In this document: one piece after another, positions 1 through 7,744 of the stretch
Position numbering within the stretch: the first letter of the stretch is position 1
How the letters are laid out: each line of letters opens with the position of its first letter
NCBI RefSeq assembly: GCF_046546335.1
Contig: NZ_JBKGYA010000003.1
Direction: 5' to 3' (one strand)
Origin: Thiohalospira sp046546335
GTDB lineage: Bacteria; Pseudomonadota; Gammaproteobacteria; Thiohalospirales; Thiohalospiraceae
Length of the DNA: 27,744 nucleotides
Program-made: the position numbers and the translations under genes
The notes under the pieces: generated by a model
Databases searched by the model: none
The model's input: only the letters and a program-made list of their open reading frames with translations
Told to the model about the DNA's origin: nothing

Positions 1-812
1 TCCGCCGCCGCCGGGGCCACCCGTCCCGGGGCGGCGCGGCGGCGACCGTAGACCGGGTCGCCGATGAGCGGGTGGCGGCGGTGGGCGAGGTGGACCCGGA
101 TCTGGTGGGTGCGGCCCGTCTCCAGGCTCACGTCCAGCCGCGCGGCGGCGGCGAAGCGCTCGGCGACGGTAAAGTGGGTCACCGCCGGCTTGCCGTCGCG
201 GATCACCGCCATGCGCTTGCGGTCGCGGGGGTGGCGACCCATGGGGGCGTCGATGGTGGCCCCGCCGGTGGGAACCCCGTGGCAGACGGCGGTGTATTCG
301 CGCTTGATCCGCCGCTCCTGGAGATCGGCCACCAGGCCGGTGTGGCCGGCGCGGCTGCGGGCGACCACCAGCAGGCCGGTGGTATCCCGGTCCAGGCGGT
401 GGACCAGCCCGGCGCGCGGGAGGTCGGCCAGCTCCGGATAGTGGTGTAGGAGGGCGTTGACCAGGGTCCCGGAGGGATTGCCGGCGCCGGGGTGGACCAC
501 CAGCCCCGCCGGCTTGTCGACGACGATGAGGTCTTCATCGGCGTGGACCACGGCCAGCGGCAGCGCCTCCGGCTCCCAGCGCGGCTCGCCACCCGTCTCC
601 GGCGTAACCGCCACCACCTCGCCGCCGGCGACCCGGTCCCGGGGCCGGGGGAAGCCGCCATCCACGGTGACCCGCCCCTCCTTCAGCCACCGCGACAGGA
701 GGCTGCGGGAATAGTCGGGGAAGAGTGCGGCCAGTGCCTGGTCCAGCCGCCGGCCGGTCTCGCTATCGGGGATGACGGCCTCGAGGGCACCCTCATCGGG
801 GATCTCGGCCAA
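1..812 (-). CDS. rluD: Ribosomal large subunit pseudouridine synthase D (partial, C-terminus off window)
   Basis: RluD isomerises specific uridines (1911, 1915, 1917 in E. coli numbering) of helix 69 in 23S rRNA to pseudouridine. The reading frame enters the window at base 1 and runs leftward, giving about 270 residues of a protein that is about 326 residues in E. coli, so roughly 50 C-terminal residues are missing. An S4-like RNA-binding domain lies near the N-terminus (GRRLDQALAALFPDYSRSLL), followed by the synthase domain with the family signature HRLDRDTTGLLVVA, whose Asp is the catalytic residue. No ATG suits the N-terminus; I chose the TTG at 812 because AGGGAGG lies 7 bases upstream and it gives the usual short leader before the S4 domain. 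It diverges from bamD, the same arrangement as in E. coli. Family assignment is secure; the TTG start is an inference. Confidence 0.93.
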   Translation of the reverse strand, partial: MAEIPDEGALEAVIPDSETGRRLDQALAALFPDYSRSLLSRWLKEGRVTVDGGFPRPRDRVAGGEVVAVTPETGGEPRWEPEALPLAVVHADEDLIVVDKPAGLVVHPGAGNPSGTLVNALLHHYPELADLPRAGLVHRLDRDTTGLLVVARSRAGHTGLVADLQERRIKREYTAVCHGVPTGGATIDAPMGRHPRDRKRMAVIRDGKPAVTHFTVAERFAAAARLDVSLETGRTHQIRVHLAHRRHPLIGDPVYGRRRAAPGRVAPAAA

Positions 813-876
813 GGATCGGCCTCCCTGGAAATGGAACCTGCGGAATGGAGGAGATCATTCGGTTGCCAGCGGTCCG

Positions 877-905
877 TTTCGAAGTGGCTCGGGTCTCGTT
901 ATACT
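877..905 (+). promoter_or_regulatory. Putative sigma-70 promoter for bamD
   Basis: TATACT at 900-905 matches the -10 consensus at 5 of 6 positions. TTTCGA at 877-882 is a weak -35 with a 17-base spacer. Transcription would begin near 912 and leave a leader of about 35 bases before the bamD ATG at 947. It lies in the divergent gap between rluD and bamD. Seen by eye only. Confidence 0.45.
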
Positions 906-946
906 GCGACCTTATCGATTCCAACGCGGCAGGATACCCCAGCGGC

Positions 947-1720
947 ATGTTCCCCCGATACCTCCTCGCCCCGACCCTCCTGGCCCTCGGCCTCCTCGCT
1001 GGCTGCGGCACTCTGAACCGCGACGACTGGTCCGCGGAGCGCCACTACAAAGAGGCACGAGAGGCCATGGAGGCAGAGCGCTACCAGACCGCCCTGGAAT
1101 ACTACCAGGAGCTGGAGAGCGACTACCCCTACGGCCGCTACGCCGAACAGGCGCAGCTGGACATGGCCTACGTCTACTACCGCTCGGACCAGCCGGAGTC
1201 GGCCATCGATACCGCCGAGCGCTTCATCGAGATGCACCCCCGCCACCCGCAGGTGGACTACGCCTACTACCTGCGCGGGCTGGCCTCCTACGGGCAGAAC
1301 CGGAGCTTCCTCAACGACCTTTTCGACCAGTCGCCGGACGAGCGGGATCCCGAGGGGGCGCGGAAGGCCTTCCGCTACTTCGCGGAGCTGGTCCGGGAGT
1401 ACCCGGAAAGCGACTACGCCGGCGACGCCATCCAGCGCATGATCCACCTGCGCAACAGCCTGGGCCGCTACGAGGTTCACGTGGCCGAGTACTATCTGGA
1501 TCGAGAGGCCTTCGTGGCCGCTGCCGATCGGGCCAAGTACGTGGTGGAGAACTACGACCGCACCCCCGCCGTCGCCGACGCCCTGGTAATCATGGGGCGG
1601 GCCTACGTCGAGCTGGGCCAGAACGACCTGGCCCGGGACGCCCTGGAGGTGCTGCGCGCCAACCACCCCGACCACGACGGTATCGGCAGGCTGGAGAGCG
1701 CCCTGGCCGAGGACTCGTAA
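947..1720 (+). CDS. bamD: Outer membrane assembly lipoprotein BamD
   Basis: BamD is an essential lipoprotein of the BAM complex, which folds beta-barrel proteins into the outer membrane; it binds BamA from the periplasmic side. The 257-residue product is close to the 245 residues of E. coli. The chosen ATG gives a classical lipoprotein signal peptide (MFPRYLLAPTLLALGLLAGC) with lipobox LAGC, so Cys20 would be lipidated; the longer upstream frame would bury this signal. Tetratricopeptide-like repeats follow, with recognisable family segments ALEYYQELESDYPYGRYAEQ, HPQVDYAYYLRGLA and VAEYYLDREAFVAAADRAKY. It diverges from rluD and is followed after 28 bases by a nitroreductase gene on the same strand. 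A promoter candidate lies just upstream. Confidence is high. Confidence 0.95.
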   Translation: MFPRYLLAPTLLALGLLAGCGTLNRDDWSAERHYKEAREAMEAERYQTALEYYQELESDYPYGRYAEQAQLDMAYVYYRSDQPESAIDTAERFIEMHPRHPQVDYAYYLRGLASYGQNRSFLNDLFDQSPDERDPEGARKAFRYFAELVREYPESDYAGDAIQRMIHLRNSLGRYEVHVAEYYLDREAFVAAADRAKYVVENYDRTPAVADALVIMGRAYVELGQNDLARDALEVLRANHPDHDGIGRLESALAEDS

Positions 1721-1748
1721 GGGGACCAGCCTGAGGAGGGAACGGGCG

Positions 1749-2270
1749 ATGTGGGATTTCTTCGAGACGGTACGCCACCGCCACTCCATCCGGCGCTTCC
1801 GGCCGGAGCGGGAGGTGGAGGCGGAGAAGCTCCACGCCATCCTGGAGGCGGCCGCCTCCGCCCCCTCCGCCGGCGACCTCCAGCCCTGGCGCATCGAGGT
1901 CATCCAGGACCCCGGGCTGCGCTCCGGCCTGGATGCCGCCGCCCCGGGTGAATCCTTCATCGGCGAGGCGCCGGTAAGCCTGGTCTTCCTGGCCGAGCCG
2001 GCGCGCTCGGCGGCGGAGTACGGCCAGCGCGGGGCGAACCTCTACGCCATCCAGGATACCACCATCGCCGCCGCCTACGCCCAGCTCGCCGTGGTCGCCG
2101 CCGGCATGGGGTCCACCTGGGTGGGCCACTTCGACGAGGCGGCGGTCCGCTCCGCCCTGGGCCTCGGCGAGGAGCTGGTGCCCCTGACCATCCTCTGCGT
2201 GGGCTACCCGGCGGAGGTGCCGGAGCCCACCCCGCGCCGGCCGCTGGAGGAACTGGTCCGCTACCGGTAA
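1749..2270 (+). CDS. Nitroreductase family protein (FMN-dependent)
   Basis: A 173-residue member of the FMN-binding nitroreductase fold, a family of NAD(P)H-dependent flavoenzymes that reduce nitro compounds, quinones or flavin. Family marks are the N-terminal RHSIRRF (phosphate-binding Arg/Ser), APSAGDLQPW (usually APSxxNxQPW; here Asp replaces the common Asn), the helix DTTIAAAYAQLAVVAAGMGS and the C-terminal GYPAEVPEP. At 173 residues it is at the short end of the family, resembling the compact archaeal/bacterial subgroup. The start has a good ribosome site, GAGGAGGGAACGG, just upstream. It follows bamD by 28 bases and may be co-transcribed with it. Its stop codon is only 9 bases from the stop of the convergent glnB gene. 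The true substrate cannot be told from sequence. Confidence 0.85.
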   Translation: MWDFFETVRHRHSIRRFRPEREVEAEKLHAILEAAASAPSAGDLQPWRIEVIQDPGLRSGLDAAAPGESFIGEAPVSLVFLAEPARSAAEYGQRGANLYAIQDTTIAAAYAQLAVVAAGMGSTWVGHFDEAAVRSALGLGEELVPLTILCVGYPAEVPEPTPRRPLEELVRYR

Positions 2271-2271
2271 A

Positions 2272-2290
2272 CGGCGCGTCTACAGCGCCG
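2272..2290. terminator. Hairpin between convergent nitroreductase and glnB ends
   Basis: CGGCGC (2272-2277) and GCGCCG (2285-2290) form a perfect 6-base-pair stem with a 7-base loop. It spans the 9-base gap between the two stop codons and enters the last codons of glnB. There is no T-run on either side, so it is not a classical intrinsic terminator; it could still act as a bidirectional transcript end or be a chance feature of GC-rich DNA. Confidence 0.35.
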
Positions 2291-2618
2291 CCTCGTCCTC
2301 CTCGCCGGTACGGATGCGGATGGCCCGCTCCACGGCGGTAACGAAGATCTTGCCGTCGCCGATCTTCCCGGTCCGGGCGGCCTCGGTGATGGCCTCCAGG
2401 CAGGTATCCACCTGGTCCTCGTCCACCACCACCTCGATCTTCACCTTGGGCAGGAAGTCCACCACGTACTCGGCGCCGCGGTAGAGCTCGGTGTGGCCCT
2501 TCTGCCGTCCGAATCCCTTGACCTCGGTGGCGGTCATGCCGGCCACGCCGACGTCCGACAGCGCCTCCCGGACGTCGTCGAGCTTGAAGGGCTTGATGAT
2601 GGCCTCGATCTTCTTCAT
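2280..2618 (-). CDS. glnB: Nitrogen regulatory protein P-II
   Basis: P-II trimers sense 2-oxoglutarate and ATP/ADP and relay nitrogen and energy status to targets such as GlnD, GlnE, NtrB or AmtB. The product is 112 residues, exactly the usual length. It starts MKKIEAIIKPFKLDDVREAL and has the T-loop around 37-55 with Tyr51 (RGAEYVVDF), the uridylylation site, and the C-terminal GDGKIFVTAVERAIRIRTGE signature. I chose the ATG at 2618, not an upstream in-frame ATG inside nadE, because AGGGAGGAAT sits just before it and the family starts here. It is the last gene of the sucC-sucD-nadE-glnB run, 19 bases after nadE. GlnB and GlnK cannot be separated firmly; the absence of an adjacent amtB favours GlnB. 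Confidence 0.95.
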   Translation of the reverse strand: MKKIEAIIKPFKLDDVREALSDVGVAGMTATEVKGFGRQKGHTELYRGAEYVVDFLPKVKIEVVVDEDQVDTCLEAITEAARTGKIGDGKIFVTAVERAIRIRTGEEDEAAL

Positions 2619-2637
2619 GGGTGATTCCTCCCTGGGG

Positions 2638-4275
2638 TCAGGCCTCCGGGGCATCGTGACGAAAGCCCGAGGTGATGGGGTAGCGGCGGTCACGGCCGAA
2701 GGCGCGCCGGCTCACCCGGATCCCCGGCGGCGCCTGCCGCCGCTTGTACTCGTTGCGGTCCACCAGCCGCGCCACGCGATGGACCGTAGCCGCATCGTAG
2801 CCCCGCTCGATGATGGTCGCCACCGGCTCGTCGGCCTCCACGTAGAGGGCAAGGATGGCGTCCAGCTCCGGGTAGGGGGGCAGGGAGTCGCTGTCCTCCT
2901 GATCCGGGGCCAGCTCCGCCGAGGGCGGCCGCTCCAGGACCCGCCGGGGGATCACCCGGCCCTTCCCGTTACGGTACTCGGCCAGGGCGTAGACGGTGGT
3001 CTTGGGGACATCCTTGAGGACCGCCAGGCCGCCGGCCATGTCGCCGTAGAGGGTGGCGTAGCCCACCGCCATCTCGCTCTTGTTGCCGGTGGTCAGGACC
3101 ATGCGGCCGGTCTTGTTGGAGAGCGCCATGAGCAGCGTCCCGCGGATCCGCGCCTGGATGTTCTCCTCGGTCACCCCCGGCTCGGTCCCGGCGAAGGGGC
3201 CGGCCAGGGTCTCCAGGAAGGCGCCCTGGATCCCCTCGATGGGGAGGGTGTGGTATTCCACCCCCAGGCTCTCGGCCTCGGCCGCGGCATCCTCCAGGCT
3301 CATGGGCCGGGTATACGGGGAGGGCATCATTACCGCCGTCACCCGCTCCGGGCCCAGGGCGTCCACCGCCACCGCCAGGGTCAGGGCGGAGTCGATACCG
3401 CCGGAGAGGCCCACCACCGCGCCGGGAAAGCCGTTCTTGGCGATGTAGTCGGATACCCCCAGGACCAGGGCGTGGTAGAGGGCCGACTCGCCGGTGGCCG
3501 GCGCCGATGCGGGACCGGGCTTCGGCTGCAGTCCCTTGTCGGTGCGCTCCAGCCTGACCGGGTGGAGGCCGCCCTCGAAGGCGGGGGCGCGCTGGGTGAC
3601 CCGGCCGGCGCCATCCACGGCGAAGGAGGCGCCGTCGAAGACCAGCTCGTCCTGCCCGCCCACCAGGTTGGCGTAGAGCAGCGGCACGCCGGCGATGGCG
3701 GCCCGCTCGCCGACGCTGGCCTCGCGCTCGGCGCCGCGTTCGGCGTGGAAGGGCGAGGCATTGAGGACCAGGACCGCCTCGGCCCCGGCCTCGGCGGCCG
3801 ATTCCACCGGGCCGGGGACCCAGACGTCCTCGCACACCACCAGGCCCAGCCGGCAGCCGGCCACCTCCACCACGCAGGGGGCCTCCCCCGGGCGGAAGTA
3901 GCGCTTCTCGTCGAAGACGCTGTAGTTGGGCAGTTCGCGCTTGGCGTACCGGGCCGCCACGCCGCCGTCCCGCAGGTGGAGGGCCGCGTTGTGCAGCCCC
4001 CGCTCGTCCCGCCACGGGGTGCCGAGGACGATATCGATCCCGGCCGCCGCGGCGATGCGCTCCACGGCGGCGCGGCACTGGCGCTCCAGCTCCGGATGGA
4101 GCAGGAGGTCGTCAGGGGGGTAACCGGAGAGGACCAGTTCCGGGCAGAGCAGGAGATCGGCATCCAGCTCCTCTTGCGCCCGGGTCGCGGCGGCGATGAC
4201 CGCCTCGGCATTGCCGGCCACATCCCCCACCAGGGGGTCGAGCTGGGCGATGGCGACGGTCAGCCCGTCGCTCAT
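2638..4275 (-). CDS. nadE: Glutamine-dependent NAD+ synthetase
   Basis: The enzyme amidates deamido-NAD+ to NAD+ with ATP, using ammonia released from glutamine. The 545-residue product has two domains. The N-terminal nitrilase-type glutaminase (about 1-250) carries the catalytic triad Glu46 (CPELVLSGYP), Lys112 (YAKRELPNYSVFDEKRYF) and Cys148 (LVVCEDVW). The C-terminal synthetase domain has the pyrophosphate loop SGGIDS at 291-296 and later family segments TTGNKSEMAVGYATLYGDMA and VDRNEYKRRQAPPG. This is the long, glutamine-using form; the short form of E. coli uses ammonia only. Its ATG overlaps the sucD stop by four bases (ATGA), so translation is probably coupled. The proximity of glnB, whose product responds to adenylates and 2-oxoglutarate, fits a joint carbon-nitrogen-NAD operon. 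Confidence 0.95.
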   Translation of the reverse strand: MSDGLTVAIAQLDPLVGDVAGNAEAVIAAATRAQEELDADLLLCPELVLSGYPPDDLLLHPELERQCRAAVERIAAAAGIDIVLGTPWRDERGLHNAALHLRDGGVAARYAKRELPNYSVFDEKRYFRPGEAPCVVEVAGCRLGLVVCEDVWVPGPVESAAEAGAEAVLVLNASPFHAERGAEREASVGERAAIAGVPLLYANLVGGQDELVFDGASFAVDGAGRVTQRAPAFEGGLHPVRLERTDKGLQPKPGPASAPATGESALYHALVLGVSDYIAKNGFPGAVVGLSGGIDSALTLAVAVDALGPERVTAVMMPSPYTRPMSLEDAAAEAESLGVEYHTLPIEGIQGAFLETLAGPFAGTEPGVTEENIQARIRGTLLMALSNKTGRMVLTTGNKSEMAVGYATLYGDMAGGLAVLKDVPKTTVYALAEYRNGKGRVIPRRVLERPPSAELAPDQEDSDSLPPYPELDAILALYVEADEPVATIIERGYDAATVHRVARLVDRNEYKRRQAPPGIRVSRRAFGRDRRYPITSGFRHDAPEA

Positions 4276-5152
4276 CTCCCGCTCCCGCTCAGCGCTGCCC
4301 GCATGGTCTCGCCGATGGCCGCCGGGGAGCGGGTCACCCGGACATCAGCGGCCTCCAGGGCGGCGAACTTGTCCTCCGCCCGCCCCTGGCCGCCGGCGAC
4401 GATGGCGCCGGCATGGCCCATGCGCTTGCCCGGCGGCGCGGTGACCCCGGCGATGTAGGCGACCACCGGCTTGGTGACGTGGTCACGGATATACGCCGCG
4501 GCGGCCTCCTCGGCGCCGCCGCCGATCTCGCCCACCAGGACGATGCCGTCGGTGTCCGGGTCCGCCTCGAAGCGCGCCAGGCAGTCGACGAAATCCAGGC
4601 CGTGGACCGGGTCGCCGCCGATGCCGACGCAGGTGCTCTGCCCCAGGCCGGCCTCGGTGGTCTGGGCCACTGCCTCGTAGGTGAGCGTCCCGGAGCGGGA
4701 GACGATGCCGATGCGCCCGGGACTGTGGATGGCGCCGGGCATGATGCCGACCTTGCACTGCCCGGGGGTGATGACGCCGGGGCAGTTGGGGCCGATGAGG
4801 ACCGAGTCACTGCCGCGCAGCGCCGCCTTCACCCGGACCATGTCCTGGACCGGCAGCCCTTCGGTGATGCAGACGATGGTCCGGATCCCGGCATCGGCCG
4901 CCTCGATGATGGCATCGGCCGCCCCGGGCGCCGGGACGTAGATCATGGTCGCGTCGGCGCCGGTGGCGGCCACGGCCTGGCCCACGGTGTCGAAGACCGG
5001 CCGGTCCAGGTGGGTCTGCCCGCCCTTGCCGGGGGTCACGCCGCCCACCAGGTTGGTGCCGTAGGCGATGGCCTGCTCGGAGTGGAAGGTCCCCTGCCGG
5101 CCGGTGAAGCCCTGGCAGATGACCCGGGTCTCGGCGTCCACGAGGATCGCCA

Positions 5153-5153
<1 letters not shown>
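4272..5153 (-). CDS. sucD: Succinyl-CoA synthetase alpha subunit
   Basis: SucD is the alpha subunit of succinate-CoA ligase, which converts succinyl-CoA to succinate with formation of ATP or GTP in the TCA cycle. The 293-residue product begins MAILVDAETRVICQGFTGRQ, the CoA-binding Rossmann start of the family, and carries the phosphorylated His247 in KRMGHAGAIV. SRSGTLTYE and GIGGDPVHG are further conserved segments. The start is fixed by its one-base overlap with the sucC stop (TGATG) and by the family N-terminus; the much longer frame through sucC is a shadow. It is followed by nadE with a four-base overlap. Length matches E. coli (289). Confidence 0.97.
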
Positions 5154-6319
<1,166 letters not shown>

Positions 6320-6336
6320 GGGCGCCCCTCGGGCCG

Positions 6337-6364
6337 TTTCCAGAGCCCGGTATTCTGGCCGAAA
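6337..6364. repeat. Imperfect inverted repeat in the sucC leader
   Basis: TTTCCAGA (6337-6344) faces TCTGGCCGAAA (6354-6364), an imperfect dyad with two extra bases in one arm, 18 to 45 bases ahead of the sucC ATG. On the minus strand a weak -10-like CAGAAT overlaps one arm. It might be an operator or a leader hairpin; the rest of the divergent gap 6320-6518 shows no strong promoter that I can call. Confidence 0.3.
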
Positions 6365-6518
6365 TGGCGGGGTGAGAAAAGCGAGGCCGGGCCATTCTGA
6401 AGGGGCTACCGTTCGAGGGCGGCCGGGGCGAGCCCCGGCCGCCGGGCCTGGTCCAGACACCACACACGGATCTCCGGCAGCCATTCCGGCCAACCGTGCA
6501 GAGCGGTATCATGCATCC

Positions 6519-6797
6519 ATGAACGGGATCCGCTTCATCCTCCTCGCCGTCGCCGTGGCCATCGCCTGGCGGCTCTACAAGAACTGGCGCGCCCGCCGGG
6601 CCGTGGCGGCGCCGGAGGGTCGCAAGCGGGCCGGTGACCAGCGGCGCACGGGCCAGAAACCGAAGGGCATCGACACCATCCGCTGCGACTACTGCGGCAC
6701 CCACGTCCCCGTGGGCCGGGAACTGCGCGCCCACGGCCGCACCTGGTGCAGCCGCGAGTGCCGGGATGCCGACCGGGGGCGTTCCGACGGCGACTAG
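6519..6797 (+). CDS. Small membrane-anchored zinc-knuckle protein, PP0621 type
   Basis: A 92-residue protein with one N-terminal membrane segment (about 4-19, IRFILLAVAVAIAWRLY), a basic linker (KNWRARR to KPKG, residues 21-50) and a C-terminal four-cysteine module: Cys56-x2-Cys59 and Cys77-x3-Cys81. This is the layout of proteins named after Pseudomonas putida PP0621, whose function is not established. The four cysteines are expected to bind zinc; the module should face the cytoplasm given the positive residues after the membrane segment. The ATG at 6519 was chosen because it starts right at the membrane segment; the ribosome site is poor and a -10-like TATCAT lies only six bases upstream, so the transcript may be nearly leaderless. 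It precedes the pilin genes on the same strand with a 152-base gap. Confidence 0.75.
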   Translation: MNGIRFILLAVAVAIAWRLYKNWRARRAVAAPEGRKRAGDQRRTGQKPKGIDTIRCDYCGTHVPVGRELRAHGRTWCSRECRDADRGRSDGD

Positions 6798-6800
6798 GGG

Positions 6801-6829
6801 TTGCATCGCCGCCAGCGTTGATTCATAAA
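6801..6829 (+). promoter_or_regulatory. Putative promoter of the pilin operon
   Basis: TTGCAT (6801-6806) and CATAAA (6824-6829) are separated by exactly 17 bases, an acceptable sigma-70 pair. Transcription would start near 6836, leaving a leader of about 114 bases before the first pilin ATG. I looked for a sigma-54 site (GG-N10-GC with TTGC), common before pilA in Pseudomonas, and saw none that is convincing. Confidence 0.45.
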
Positions 6830-6838
6830 TGGACAGAC

Positions 6839-6859
6839 GAGCCGGTCGTGGGCCGGCTC
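6839..6859 (+). other. Hairpin at the predicted 5' end of the pilin transcript
   Basis: GAGCCGG (6839-6845) and CCGGCTC (6853-6859) form a perfect seven-base-pair stem with a seven-base loop, just after the predicted transcription start. There is no T-run, so a terminator for the upstream small gene is unlikely. A 5'-end hairpin could protect an abundant pilin mRNA; this role is inferred. Confidence 0.4.
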
Positions 6860-6949
6860 AGGGAGCATTGCGACAGGACGTCGGCCCCTCTCCCACGCCC
6901 TGCGCAGTGCCATCCAGGAACGGACCCAAATCCGACACCGGAGGTCGAC

Positions 6950-7363
6950 ATGCGCAAGTCCCAGGGTTTCACCCTCATCGAGCTGATGATCGTCGTCGCC
7001 ATCATCGGCATCCTCGCCGCCGTGGCCATCCCCGCCTACAACGGCTATATCGAGCAGAGCCGGGTCAATGCCGTGCAGTCCAACAAGGACGCCGCGGTTA
7101 GGCTGGTCAAGAACGAAATCGCCAAGGATGCCGCCGGTGGAGAAACCGTCGACGATCTGGTGGATGCTCTCAACGAGGGTGGCAAACGCAATCCCATCGA
7201 CGATGACCAGGCTGCCTTTGTAAGTGGGGAACCCTCGGAAGGGCAGGTCCGAGTCAACGGTGCCCTTGATGATAGCGAGATCACCATCTCCGTCGGAAGT
7301 GGTGATCTCATAGACAGTGAGCTCGACTGGGTCGATGAAAGCGTCGAACTCGACGTCGAGTAG
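6950..7363 (+). CDS. Type IV pilin (prepilin), first of two
   Basis: A 137-residue prepilin and the likely major pilus subunit. The class III signal peptide is MRKSQG followed by FTLIELMIVVAIIGILAAVA; PilD should cut between Gly6 and Phe7, and Glu11 is the conserved Glu at +5 of the mature protein. The hydrophobic helix runs to about residue 30. The head (40-137) is very acidic and has no cysteine, so the usual C-terminal disulfide loop of pilins is missing. The ATG is set by GGAGG five bases upstream and by the short signal peptide. The head is written with codons such as GTT, AGG, ATA, AGT and GAA that are uncommon in the neighbours, hinting at recombination or diversification. The next pilin starts three bases after its stop. 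Confidence 0.92.
   Translation: MRKSQGFTLIELMIVVAIIGILAAVAIPAYNGYIEQSRVNAVQSNKDAAVRLVKNEIAKDAAGGETVDDLVDALNEGGKRNPIDDDQAAFVSGEPSEGQVRVNGALDDSEITISVGSGDLIDSELDWVDESVELDVE
7277..7309 (+). repeat. Nine-base-pair inverted repeat inside the first pilin gene
   Basis: GAGATCACC (7277-7285) and GGTGATCTC (7301-7309) are a perfect inverted pair with a 15-base loop. A smaller stem, CTCGGA (7234-7239) with TCCGAG (7248-7253), lies just upstream. Together they make the 3' part of this gene hairpin-prone. Perfect stems of this size are expected a few times by chance in a window of this length and GC content. Confidence 0.45.
7349..7360. repeat. Twelve-base palindrome at the pilin 1 stop
   Basis: CTCGACGTCGAG is a perfect 12-base palindrome ending right at the stop codon of the first pilin and seven bases before the ATG of the second. 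Five TCGA units occur within about 40 bases (7319-7360). It may hide the start region of the second pilin or be a protein site; no function is shown. Confidence 0.4.
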
Positions 7364-7366
7364 CCC

Positions 7367-7744
7367 ATGCCCCACCGCGGCTTCACCCTGGTGGAGCTGA
7401 TGATCGTCGTGGCGATCCTCGGGATCGTCGCGACCATCGCCATCCCCACCTACTCCGGCTACGTGGCCACCGCCCGCGAGGGCCAGGCGCGGCAGAACGC
7501 CGCCAGCCTGGAGGTGGCGCTGGAGTCCTACTATCTGGAGAACGACACCTACGTCACCGGCAAGTGGGACCCGGACGGCGACCAGGATCTGGAGAGCGGG
7601 GTGCTGGGGTGGTCGCCGGAGGGCGAGGAGATCACCCACACCTACCGGGTGACCGCCGGCGACTGTGGCGACATCGCCCGCTGCTACGACCTCACCGTCA
7701 CCGACGAGGACGGACACGAAGTAATCGACGGGAGCGGCCCGTGA
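7367..7744 (+). CDS. Type IV pilin (prepilin), second of two, PilE/minor-pilin-like
   Basis: A 125-residue prepilin with signal MPHRG before FTLVELMIVVAILGIVATIA; cleavage is expected after Gly5, with Glu10 at mature position +5. The head contains the common minor-pilin pattern AASLEVALESYYLENDTYVTG and a short cysteine loop, Cys100-x5-Cys106, near the C-terminus. Residues 68-76 (DPDGDQDLE) are a run of alternating acids resembling a calcium-binding loop. The ATG lies three bases after the first pilin's stop and has no strong ribosome site, so it may depend on translation of the first gene. Its stop overlaps the GTG start of pilB (GTGA). It could be a minor pilin primed for the tip or a second major subunit; the order alone does not decide. 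Confidence 0.88.
   Translation: MPHRGFTLVELMIVVAILGIVATIAIPTYSGYVATAREGQARQNAASLEVALESYYLENDTYVTGKWDPDGDQDLESGVLGWSPEGEEITHTYRVTAGDCGDIARCYDLTVTDEDGHEVIDGSGP

Noticed and set aside
2619..2693. N-terminal extension of P-II
   Set aside because: The in-frame upstream ATG lies inside nadE and lacks a ribosome site; the start at 2618 has AGGGAGG and matches the family.
2491..4458. A 655-codon plus-strand frame antisense to nadE
   Set aside because: Shadow of nadE in GC-rich DNA; no domain, no ribosome site, His/Gly-rich composition.
6798..6949. Sigma-54 promoter for the pilin
   Set aside because: One GG-N10-GC spacing is found near 6844, but the flanking bases do not fit TGGCAC-N5-TTGC; a sigma-70 pair upstream is better.
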